In this document: positions 1 to 5,985 of the stretch, piece by piece
Numbering within the stretch: position 1 is the first letter of the stretch
How the letters are laid out: the number at the start of each line of letters is the position of its first letter
Origin: Betaproteobacteria bacterium
GTDB taxonomy: Bacteria; Pseudomonadota; Gammaproteobacteria; Burkholderiales; SG8-39
DNA: 7,493 bases
Reading direction: 5' to 3'
Assembly (NCBI GenBank): GCA_005884335.1
Contig: VBCJ01000279.1
Coordinates: forward strand, 1 to 7,493
Translations under genes and position numbers: made by a program
The notes under the pieces: generated by a model
Told to the model about the DNA's origin: nothing
Database searches by the model: none
What the model saw: only the letters and a program-made list of their open reading frames with translations

Positions 1-1
1 C

Positions 2-583
2 ATTGCGCACTCCGAGCGCACGCCGCCGGAGCTGCGCGGCGTGCGCCGCCGCACGCACGGACTGCAGCTCTGGGCAGGCATGCCGAAGGCCTTGGAAGAG
101 AGGGAGCCCAGTTTTACGCATACGGGCAAGCCGGCCATTCCCGAGGATGAGAGCGAGCATGCGAGCGTTCGCGTCCTTGTCGGCAGAGCATGGGGCATGG
201 AATCTCCGGTAACGCCTGTTTCGGAAACGCTGTATGTCGATATCTCGCTTCCCGCAGGCGGCCGATTGGACATTCCTCCGCTCGCTTCGGAGCGAGCGCT
301 GTACGCGGTCGATGGCGCCTACCGGCTGCGGGACAAGTCGATGGAGCCCTACGTGATGGTCGTGCTCCCGGCGGGCGACACCGTCCGTGTGGAAGCGGAA
401 ACCCCCGCGCGGGTCATGCTCATCGGCGGCGAGCCGCTGGATGGGCCGCGCTTCATCTGGTGGAATTTCGTGTCCTCGAGGCGCGAGCGGATCACGGCAG
501 CGGCCTCCGAGTGGAGTGCTCATCAGACGCCGCGCATAGAAGGCGAGACGGAGTGGATACCGCTGCCATCCGTGCCGCTTTAG
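2..583 (+). CDS. Pirin family protein (5' end cut by window)
   Basis: This is the C-terminal 193 residues of a pirin, a bicupin protein. Family members bind Fe in the N-terminal cupin and act as quercetinase-like dioxygenases or as redox-sensing cofactors. The reading frame is open from the first bases, so the start lies upstream. About 95-100 residues are missing compared with the usual 280-300. The visible part begins with IAHSERTPPELRG, the end of the metal site (the His and Glu of the H-x-E pair), followed by HGLQLW, the signature that leads into the Pirin_C cupin. PSFTH and the later GGEPLDGPRFIWWNFVSS strand are also typical of pirins. The metal-binding H-S-E is intact here, unlike in the second pirin at 5986-6822. 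The stop TAG (581-583) overlaps the stop of the convergent patatin gene. Family assignment is firm; the substrate is unknown. Confidence 0.9.
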   Translation: MAHSERTPPELRGVRRRTHGLQLWAGMPKALEEREPSFTHTGKPAIPEDESEHASVRVLVGRAWGMESPVTPVSETLYVDISLPAGGRLDIPPLASERALYAVDGAYRLRDKSMEPYVMVVLPAGDTVRVEAETPARVMLIGGEPLDGPRFIWWNFVSSRRERITAAASEWSAHQTPRIEGETEWIPLPSVPL

Positions 584-1968
584 CGCCCGCGGGGAGCGAC
601 CCTATCCCGCACATACGTGCGCAGGCGGCGAAGCGCAAGCGTGCCTTGGCGAGCGCCTTCAATGGCCACATCCACCTGGTCGGCCTCGAGCGTAAGGCGC
701 GTCGGAACCGCCTCGATCCGCTCGCGCATCGGGCTTTCGAGCTCGTCGACGGAGAGGTAAGCCAGCGAGAACTTCACATCGGAGCAATTCCATTGCGCCG
801 GCCCGCCGAGGCGGATCACGTCGGCCGGTTTCAGGCCGCAGCGAAAGGCGATGATCGAGTCCTGCCATTCCTGGATCATGCGGCCCAAGGCGTCCGCGGC
901 ATAGCGCGCAGCCGAGTCGACCGCAGCGTCAGTCGCGGAGCGCGCCAGATCGACGCCGCTTGGCCCCGCTTCGTGCAGCGTCCAGTCGCCGTTCGGGCCC
1001 TGCGAGGCATCCGCGACGATGAGGAGCAGCCGCCGGATTTTCACGGCATCGCGCTCCGTCATCGGCGCGTAAGGGGTGCCGTACACCAGGCGGGAGATCA
1101 CCAGAGTGGAAACCGCGAAGTTGTCGGTGAGGCCGCCGTCGGCGAGCTTGATGTACTCGATGCGCACCGGGTCGCGGTAGGCTGCGAGGGCCTTTGCGAT
1201 CGAATTCAAGACCCGCGAGGCTTCCGGTCTGGGGCGAATCGCGGCGATTTCCGCGGGGAGCGGCTCGCAGCTGTCGGGAAACGTCCGCACGACGACGGGC
1301 GCGAAAAGCACCGGCACCGCCATCGACGCCGCCACCGCATCGGCTACGCTATAGCGCGACAGATCGCTGCAGAGAATCGAGAACAGGACCGGAAGGAAGG
1401 GAAAGGGCACCCGGTGATAGAGATCCGTTGCTTGAATGCGTATGTCGGGCCCTTGGCGGCGAAAGATGTCCGCAAACGTCGCGCCATGAAAAACCCTGCG
1501 ATCGAGCGTATCGCCGAAATTCTCGCGGGCGTTGATGCCGCCACCCAGCATTCGCAGCAGGTTCGCCGGGTTGTACAGCGACAGCCGCATCCCGCTCTCG
1601 AAACCGGGCAGCAGCACCTCGCTGCGAAATCGCGCGAGACCCTCGCGGCCATACACGCCGTAATAGGCCGCAGTAAGGGAGCTTCCGGAAACGCTGCTGA
1701 TCAGTGCGACGTCGTCGAGGAGATCGCCGCCGGCGGTCTTGACGCTCTCGAGCGCGGTGAGAACGCCGTGGGCAAAAGCCGCGGCGCGCAGACCGCCGCC
1801 GGACAACGACAGCACGATCGAGTTCTCGCGCATGAAGTCCGTGCGCGCGCCCATGTTGCGAGCTGTGGCCGCCGACAGCGGCTCGTTCGTCGCCGGGTTG
1901 AACACGGGAGCCGCGCAGCCGGCGAGACCGCCCACGGCAGCCGCGACGAGCATTGCCTGACAGAACAC
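580..1968 (-). CDS. Patatin-like phospholipase, predicted lipoprotein
   Basis: Predicted serine acyl hydrolase of the patatin/RssA class (phospholipase A-like), 462 aa with the start chosen here. The N terminus is a short hydrophobic stretch ending in the lipobox LAGC (C18), and Ala at +2 suggests sorting to the outer membrane. Patatin elements follow in order: oxyanion loop SGGGLR (residues 56-61), nucleophile region SSVSGSS with S94, and the dyad aspartate in ADGGLTDN (D277). The elbow reads S-V-S-G-S, so both outer glycines of G-x-S-x-G are serine. The start is uncertain. GTG at 1968 gives a 17-residue signal peptide but has no Shine-Dalgarno. ATG at 1953 would leave only 12 residues before the cysteine, which is too short. 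Neither start gives the basic n-region usual in signal peptides. The gene is divergent from the metallo-hydrolase gene at 2013. Phospholipid as substrate is inferred. Confidence 0.88.
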   Translation of the reverse strand: MFCQAMLVAAAVGGLAGCAAPVFNPATNEPLSAATARNMGARTDFMRENSIVLSLSGGGLRAAAFAHGVLTALESVKTAGGDLLDDVALISSVSGSSLTAAYYGVYGREGLARFRSEVLLPGFESGMRLSLYNPANLLRMLGGGINARENFGDTLDRRVFHGATFADIFRRQGPDIRIQATDLYHRVPFPFLPVLFSILCSDLSRYSVADAVAASMAVPVLFAPVVVRTFPDSCEPLPAEIAAIRPRPEASRVLNSIAKALAAYRDPVRIEYIKLADGGLTDNFAVSTLVISRLVYGTPYAPMTERDAVKIRRLLLIVADASQGPNGDWTLHEAGPSGVDLARSATDAAVDSAARYAADALGRMIQEWQDSIIAFRCGLKPADVIRLGGPAQWNCSDVKFSLAYLSVDELESPMRERIEAVPTRLTLEADQVDVAIEGARQGTLALRRLRTYVRDRVAPRGR

Positions 1969-1985
1969 GGTGTCGTGTATAGCAT
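1957..1985 (+). promoter_or_regulatory. Candidate sigma70 promoter for the 2013-4223 operon
   Basis: CTGACA (1957-1962, five of six bases of the -35 consensus) is followed after 17 bp by TAGCAT (1980-1985, four of six of the -10). Transcription would start near 1992, just before the AGGAG Shine-Dalgarno (1998-2002) of the gene at 2013. The element overlaps the candidate promoter facing the other way, so the two divergent transcripts could compete for polymerase. It also overlaps the first codons of the patatin gene. Confidence 0.35.
1976..1984 (-). promoter_or_regulatory. Candidate extended -10 for the patatin gene
   Basis: Read on the - strand, these bases are TGC-TATACA, matching an extended -10 (TGn-TATAAT) at TGn and the first four hexamer bases. 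No -35 match lies 17 bp upstream, which extended -10 promoters can tolerate. A start about 7 nt downstream would fall near 1969, next to the GTG at 1968. The patatin mRNA could then be leaderless or nearly so, in line with the missing Shine-Dalgarno. This is motif reading only. Confidence 0.3.
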
Positions 1986-2012
1986 AGCAGCGCAGACAGG
2001 AGTGACCCTCTG

Positions 2013-3131
2013 ATGAAGTCGTTCGGCGGAACGCCGCGAGGTGAGCGGCTCGAGCGCATCAAGGCTTCGCCGCGCTGGGCGGGCGAGCGTTTCCGCAACG
2101 TGCATCCGGTGATGCCGGGCTTGCGCGATCCGAACGCGTCGATGCCGACCATCAGAGAGTTTCTGTGCGACGGCGAGCGCCGAATGCCGCGGCGGCCGCT
2201 GCCGTCGATGAACCCGCTCGAAGCGTGGAGCAGGCCTCCCGGCAGCGGGCTGCGCGCGACCTGGCTCGGCCATTCCACGGTGCTGATCGAGATCGACGGC
2301 CTTCGCGTGCTCACCGATCCGGTCTGGGGACGGCGCGCATCGCCATCATCGCTCGCCGGCCCCAAGCGCTTCCAGCCCGTGCCCGTACCCCTTCGCGCGA
2401 TGCCGCCCGTAGACCTCGTGATCGTCTCGCACGACCACTACGACCACCTCGACTATCCGACGATCCACGAGATCGCCAAGGGCGTCGTGCCGTTCGTAAC
2501 CTCGCTCGGCGTCGGCGCGCACCTCGAATACTGGGGCGTCAGGCCCGAGCGTATCGTCGAGCTCGACTGGTGGGAATCGCACGAGTTGCCGAGCACCGGG
2601 CTCACCGTCACCGCCGCGCCCTCGCAGCACTTTTCCGGCCGCGGCCTGCGCAATCGCAACTCGACGTTGTGGTCCTCTTTCGTCATCCGCACGGAGCGGC
2701 ACGCCGTCTTCTTCAGCGGCGATACCGGCCTCACGACGGAATATCAGGCGATCCGCGAGCGGCTCGGGCCGTTCGACCTCGTGATGCTGGAGGTGGGAGG
2801 GCGCCATCCTTCATGGGGCGACATGCACCTCGGACCCGAGAACGCGCTCAAGGCGCTGGCGCTGCTCGGAGGCGGCGCCTTCCTGCCCGTGCACTGGGGC
2901 ACGTTCAACCTTGCGATGCATGCCTGGGACCAGCCCGCGGAGACCTTGCTGGAGTCAGGCCCGAGAGCGGGTGCGCGACTCGTGATGCCTCGCCTCGGCG
3001 AGCCGATCGAGCCGACACGTGCGCAGCGCGTCGAGCCGTGGTGGCGTGCTGTCGACACGACGGGAAAACCAGAGCTCGACACGACTGCGCCCGCTACGCT
3101 GCCGAAGGCTGTGCCATGGCCGCTCGACTAG
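2013..3131 (+). CDS. MBL-fold metallo-hydrolase, NAPE-PLD/RomA-like
   Basis: A 372-aa metallo-beta-lactamase-fold hydrolase of the group that includes mammalian N-acyl-phosphatidylethanolamine phospholipase D and bacterial RomA-like proteins. Members use two metal ions, and the best-known one releases N-acylethanolamine from N-acyl-PE. Visible elements: WLGHSTVLIEIDG (84-96), TDPVWGRRASP (101-111), the HDHYDH metal motif (H140, H142, D144, H145), QHFSGRG (H206), SGDTG (D237), MHLGPENAL (H272) and PVHWGTF (H294). These account for the usual metal ligands, so the enzyme should be active. There is no signal peptide or membrane segment, so it is probably cytoplasmic. The start is ATG at 2013, with AGGAG at 1998-2002 ten bases before it. 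It is the first gene of a coupled operon, overlapping the next CDS by 16 bp. Family is firm; the lipid substrate is inferred from the NAPE-PLD resemblance. Confidence 0.92.
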   Translation: MKSFGGTPRGERLERIKASPRWAGERFRNVHPVMPGLRDPNASMPTIREFLCDGERRMPRRPLPSMNPLEAWSRPPGSGLRATWLGHSTVLIEIDGLRVLTDPVWGRRASPSSLAGPKRFQPVPVPLRAMPPVDLVIVSHDHYDHLDYPTIHEIAKGVVPFVTSLGVGAHLEYWGVRPERIVELDWWESHELPSTGLTVTAAPSQHFSGRGLRNRNSTLWSSFVIRTERHAVFFSGDTGLTTEYQAIRERLGPFDLVMLEVGGRHPSWGDMHLGPENALKALALLGGGAFLPVHWGTFNLAMHAWDQPAETLLESGPRAGARLVMPRLGEPIEPTRAQRVEPWWRAVDTTGKPELDTTAPATLPKAVPWPLD

Positions 3132-3445
3132 CAACGCCCATCGCTCTCTATATCGCCGCCGAGAACCGTGGCGATGCGGAAGCGATGGCCCAGTGCTTTG
3201 CCGAAAATGCCGTGGTGCGAGATGAGGGCAAAACGATCAAAGGTCTGGACGCCATCAAGCAATGGAAGGCTGAGACCAAGAAGAAATACCAGCACACGGT
3301 CGAGCCGCTTGCGTCCGTTCAGAACGGCGGCAAGACCATCGTCACCAATAGGGTCACCGGGAATTTCCCGGGCAGCCCCATCGACCTTCGATTCATCTTC
3401 GGGCTCGACGGCAACAAGATCGTGTCGCTGGAGATTCACCCATGA
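3116..3445 (+). CDS. SnoaL/NTF2-like small protein
   Basis: A 109-aa protein with the sequence pattern of the SnoaL/NTF2-like cone fold. The N-terminal helix ALYIAAENRGDAEAMAQCFA (10-29) leads into the strand AENAVVRDEGKTIKG (29-43). Next comes a helix GLDAIKQWKAETKKK, and then beta strands ending in DLRFIFGLDGNKIVSLEIHP. The FAENAVVRDEG and FGLDGNKIVSLEI segments are what bacterial nuclear transport factor 2 family proteins usually show. Members are small ligand-binding proteins, isomerases, cyclases or accessory subunits, so no reaction can be assigned. The start is ATG at 3116 with GAAGG at 3104-3108; it lies inside the last 16 bases of the metallo-hydrolase gene. The end shares ATGA with the next gene's start. 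This suggests coupled translation and a shared role with the dehydrogenase that follows. The segment is richer in lysine and lower in GC than its neighbours. Confidence 0.85.
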   Translation: MAARLATPIALYIAAENRGDAEAMAQCFAENAVVRDEGKTIKGLDAIKQWKAETKKKYQHTVEPLASVQNGGKTIVTNRVTGNFPGSPIDLRFIFGLDGNKIVSLEIHP

Positions 3446-4223
3446 GCGACGATCTTGAACTAAATGGCCGACGGGCGCTCGTCACGGGCGGCACCCAGGG
3501 GATCGGCGCAGCGGTGGTCGCGCGCCTGCGCGAGGCCGGGGCGAAGGCCCTCACCACCGCTCGTGCGACGCCAGTCAAACTCGCCGATGCCAATCTGTTT
3601 GTCGCGGCGGATATTGCCACCGCCGAAGGCTGCGCGACCGTGGTCGACGCGGTCCGCGATCGCCTCGGCGGCGTCGACATCATCGTGCACGTCGTCGGCG
3701 GCTCATCGGCGCCGGCGGGCGGCTTCGCGGCGCTCGACGACAAGCAGTGGCAGCGCGCCCTCGACCAGAACCTTTACCCGGCCGTCCGGCTGGATCGCGC
3801 GTTGTTGCCGGCGATGCTCGAGCAGGGCGCGGGCGTGATCATCCATATCACTTCGATCCAGCGGCAGTTGCCGCTGCCCGACGCCACCATCGCGTATGCC
3901 GCGGCGAAGGCCGCGCTCTCCAATTACAGCAAAGCCTTGTCCAAGGAAGTGAGCCCGAAGGGCATCCGCGTGGTCAGGGTTTCCCCCGGCTGGGTCGAGA
4001 CGGAAGCCGCCGTGCGCCTGGTCACGGAACTGGCGAAGAAACGGGCACCGACTACGAAGGTGCACGCCAGGGTTTGATGAAATCGCTCGGCGGCATCCCG
4101 ATCGGGCGACCGGCAAAGCCTACGGAAGTCGCGGACCTCGTCGCCTTTCTCGCCTCGCCGCGCGCCGCTGCCATCACCGGCGCGGAATTCGTCATTGACG
4201 GCGGAACCGTGCCTACCGTCTAA
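3442..4223 (+). pseudogene. SDR family oxidoreductase, frameshifted near 4036-4043
   Basis: A short-chain dehydrogenase/reductase split over two frames. From ATG 3442 (GGAG at 3430-3433), the first frame encodes the NAD(P) motif TGGTQGIG (15-22) and the catalytic tetrad N110, S138 (HITS), Y152 and K156 (YAAAK). It continues through VSPGWVETEAA to LAKK, residue 200. It then runs on as an unrelated tail (RAPTTKVHARV) to TGA at 4075-4077. The expected C terminus continues in the -1 frame from about 4041: TGTDYEGARQGLMKSLGG, then IPIGRPAKPTEVADLVAFLA and the usual SDR ending VIDGGTVPTV, stop 4221-4223. Restoring one base near 4036-4043 gives a 260-aa protein of normal SDR length. The lost part includes the conserved C-terminal segment after the substrate loop, so the 211-aa product is probably inactive. 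This may be a real lesion or a sequencing or assembly error. Substrate unknown. Confidence 0.88.
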
Positions 4224-4277
4224 CTTGCCGACGTTTCAGTCGCGTGATTCGCTATGTCGGACCCTACAGCCCGGCGT

Positions 4278-5180
4278 TCATGCGTTGATCTGCTTCGACT
4301 TGAGACGTTCGATCAGCCACCGTCCGGCGGGGCCCGGCGGCCGGTCGGTCCGGAACACTGCCGACATCGCCATGACGAGCATGCTCTCGGGAATGTCCTC
4401 GAGCCGGATTTTCACCAACGATCCCTTGGCCAGATCGGCCTTGATCACGCCCACGGGCATGCCGCCCCAGCCCAGACCTGCGCGTAAAAAGGCGTGCTTC
4501 GCGCCGAGGTCGGCGAGCCGCCAGGTGTTCGCCGAAAAAACGCCGAAGTCTTTTCCTTGCGACAGTTCGGAACGGTCCGTGAGAACCAGTTGCCTATGTT
4601 GCGCGAGGACACGCGCCGGAATTGCGCCCTTGAGTGACGCCAGAGGATGCGTGGGGGACGCGACAAAAGCCATTCCCACGCTGAGCAGTTGTTCTCGTGT
4701 GAGCTCTGCAGGGGCGGTGGGCAGAGTGCCCATCACCCCGAACGCGCAGCGACCCTCCATCACCGGCTGCAAAACAGCACCCAGCGCTTCGACATGAAGC
4801 GTAAGCGGCGTCGCCGGGAATTCCGTCTGAAAGGCCGCGACGGCGCTGGTGAGCTGTTCGAGCGGGAACATCACGTCCACCACGACGCCCAGCTCGGGCT
4901 CGAGGCCATCCGACAGGCCCTTCGCGCGCGCCTTGAAGACATCCATCCCGCCGACCACCGCACGCGCTTCTGCAAGCAGCGCCACACCCTGCTTGGTCAA
5001 GACCGGTGAGCGGCTCGACCGATCGAACAATTTGACGCCGAGCTGGGTCTCGAGATTCGCAAGCGTTTGACTGACGACCGACTGCGCTCGTCGCAGCCGG
5101 CGTCCGCCCGCGGAGAAGCTTCCTTCATCGGCTGCCGCGATAAACGTGCGGAGTTGATCGAGTGAAACGCCGTCAAGCAT
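4278..5180 (-). CDS. LysR-type transcriptional regulator
   Basis: A 300-aa LysR-family regulator of normal length. The N-terminal winged helix-turn-helix spans about residues 6-65 (LDQLRTFIAAADEGSFSAGG, then RAQSVVSQTLANLETQLGVK and LFDRSSRSPVLTKQG). A linker helix and a periplasmic-binding-protein-like effector domain follow (about 90-300). LysR proteins usually act as tetramers that sense a small molecule and activate a divergent gene. Here that gene is the isochorismatase-fold hydrolase at 5286, with a 105-bp spacer containing a T-N11-A dyad three bases from this start. The start is ATG at 5180; no strong Shine-Dalgarno is visible before it. The 3' end faces the SDR gene across 54 bp. The effector cannot be read from the sequence, and control of the 5286-7493 operon is inferred from layout. 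Confidence 0.93.
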   Translation of the reverse strand: MLDGVSLDQLRTFIAAADEGSFSAGGRRLRRAQSVVSQTLANLETQLGVKLFDRSSRSPVLTKQGVALLAEARAVVGGMDVFKARAKGLSDGLEPELGVVVDVMFPLEQLTSAVAAFQTEFPATPLTLHVEALGAVLQPVMEGRCAFGVMGTLPTAPAELTREQLLSVGMAFVASPTHPLASLKGAIPARVLAQHRQLVLTDRSELSQGKDFGVFSANTWRLADLGAKHAFLRAGLGWGGMPVGVIKADLAKGSLVKIRLEDIPESMLVMAMSAVFRTDRPPGPAGRWLIERLKSKQINA

Positions 5181-5182
5181 CT

Positions 5183-5197
5183 ATCGACATGAACGAT
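5183..5197. promoter_or_regulatory. Candidate LysR-binding site (T-N11-A dyad)
   Basis: ATCG-N7-CGAT is a perfect 4+4 bp dyad whose inner bases fit the LysR consensus T-N11-A (T5184, A5196). It lies immediately upstream of the LysR gene start, where binding could repress the regulator itself. If the weak -10 TATGTT at 5244-5249 is used, the dyad is centred near -66 of the divergent operon, the classical LysR recognition position. ACGAT recurs at 5193, 5225 and 5240; the first two extend to ACGATGG and are 32 bp apart, about three helical turns. Confidence 0.45.
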
Positions 5198-5243
5198 GGT
5201 TTGTATCTAGAAATATAGGCTACCACGATGGGCAACGGAACGA

Positions 5244-5249
5244 TATGTT
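5244..5249 (+). promoter_or_regulatory. Weak candidate -10 for the isochorismatase-pirin operon
   Basis: TATGTT matches four of six bases of the sigma70 -10. No good -35 lies at 16-18 bp, as is common for promoters that depend on a LysR activator. A start near 5256 would leave a leader of about 30 nt before the ATG at 5286. A competing reading in the same spacer is TCGACA (5184-5189) with TAGAAA (5208-5213) at 18 bp. The choice between them is not secure. Confidence 0.22.
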
Positions 5250-5285
5250 GAGCGCCTCGCGCTTCACTCCAGAAAGGAACCGGAA

Positions 5286-5972
5286 ATGTCGAACGCAAAA
5301 CGCTCGAGCGGTACTGCGCTCAATCGGCGGCCGCGCGGCACTTGGGACGCCAGCGAGTGCGCGTTGCTGCTCATCGACTATCAGGAGAACGTGCTCGATC
5401 TGGTTTTCGAGCAGGATCGAAGGGTGGTCGAGCTCAACGCCCGCACCCTGGCGACGGCAGCGCGCGCTTTCAATATTCCGGTCGTCTTGAGCACGGTGGG
5501 CGTCCAGATGGGGGTCAACAAGCCGACGATTGCGTCGCTCAAAGCCGCGCTCCCCGACGTCAAGGACATCGACCGGTCCTCCATGAATGCCTGGGAAGAC
5601 GCTGCTTTCGTGGCGGCGGTGAAGGCGACGGGCCGCAAAAGGCTGGTGATGGGCGGGATCGTAACGTCGGTGTGCCTGGCCTTTCCCGCGATCGACGCCC
5701 TCGCCGACGGCTACGAGGTCTCGTTCGTCGAAGACGCAGTGGCGGACAGCTACAGGGACGTGCATGACACCGCCGTTCTCAGGCTCGCCCACGCCGGAGC
5801 CGTTCCGAGGACGACTATTGCGACGATCTCCGAGTGGTTCCGCGATTGGAAATCGCCTCTCGCGGACCCGGCCAGGAAAATCTTCGTTCCGTACCTCGAA
5901 CAGATGGCGGCCTTGAGGAGAGTTCCCGAGTATCACGAGCCGAGAGGCGTGACCGTCAAGGAACCCGCATAA
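5286..5972 (+). CDS. YcaC-like isochorismatase-fold hydrolase
   Basis: A 228-aa cysteine hydrolase of the isochorismatase superfamily, whose members cut C-N or vinyl-ether bonds (nicotinamidase, N-carbamoylsarcosine amidase, isochorismatase). The nucleophile-assisting aspartate is D31 in LLLIDYQ. The nucleophile is C130 in GGIVTSVCLAFPAIDAL, which also carries the family's V-T peptide before the active site. The block MNAWED..FVAAVKATGRK (100-118) resembles E. coli YcaC. The lysine of the usual Asp-Lys-Cys triad is not evident; R97 lies in that region. There is no signal peptide, so it is cytoplasmic. The start is ATG 5286 with AGAAAGGA at 5271-5278. It is the first gene of an operon divergent from the LysR regulator, with only 13 bp to the pirin gene. 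YcaC itself has no settled substrate, so the reaction here is unknown. Confidence 0.9.
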   Translation: MSNAKRSSGTALNRRPRGTWDASECALLLIDYQENVLDLVFEQDRRVVELNARTLATAARAFNIPVVLSTVGVQMGVNKPTIASLKAALPDVKDIDRSSMNAWEDAAFVAAVKATGRKRLVMGGIVTSVCLAFPAIDALADGYEVSFVEDAVADSYRDVHDTAVLRLAHAGAVPRTTIATISEWFRDWKSPLADPARKIFVPYLEQMAALRRVPEYHEPRGVTVKEPA

Positions 5973-5985
5973 GGAACCGTTCGAA

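Noticed and set aside
190..2013. A 607-codon open frame on the + strand across the patatin gene
   Set aside because: Its protein is Arg/Ala/His-rich with no domain pattern and lies antisense to a clear patatin with intact catalytic motifs. Long open shadows are expected in GC-rich coding DNA.
1349..2365. A 338-codon open frame on the - strand across the divergent promoter region
   Set aside because: It overlaps two well-supported genes, and its translation is low-complexity Arg/Ser sequence without recognisable motifs.
2165..3115. Upstream in-frame extension of the SnoaL-like protein (426 codons)
   Set aside because: Only the last 109 residues from ATG 3116 look like a protein. The extension is a frame shadow of the metallo-hydrolase, and a Shine-Dalgarno lies just before 3116.
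4030..4050. Programmed -1 frameshifting to make full-length SDR
   Set aside because: GAAGAAAC does not fit an X-XXY-YYZ slippery heptamer, since the P-site codon would mispair after slipping, and I see no strong stimulatory stem. A one-base deletion is simpler.
4228..4260. CCGAC...GTCGG inverted repeat between the SDR and LysR genes as a bidirectional terminator
   Set aside because: The stem is only 5 bp with a 23-nt loop and no T tract on either side, so it is not separable from chance.
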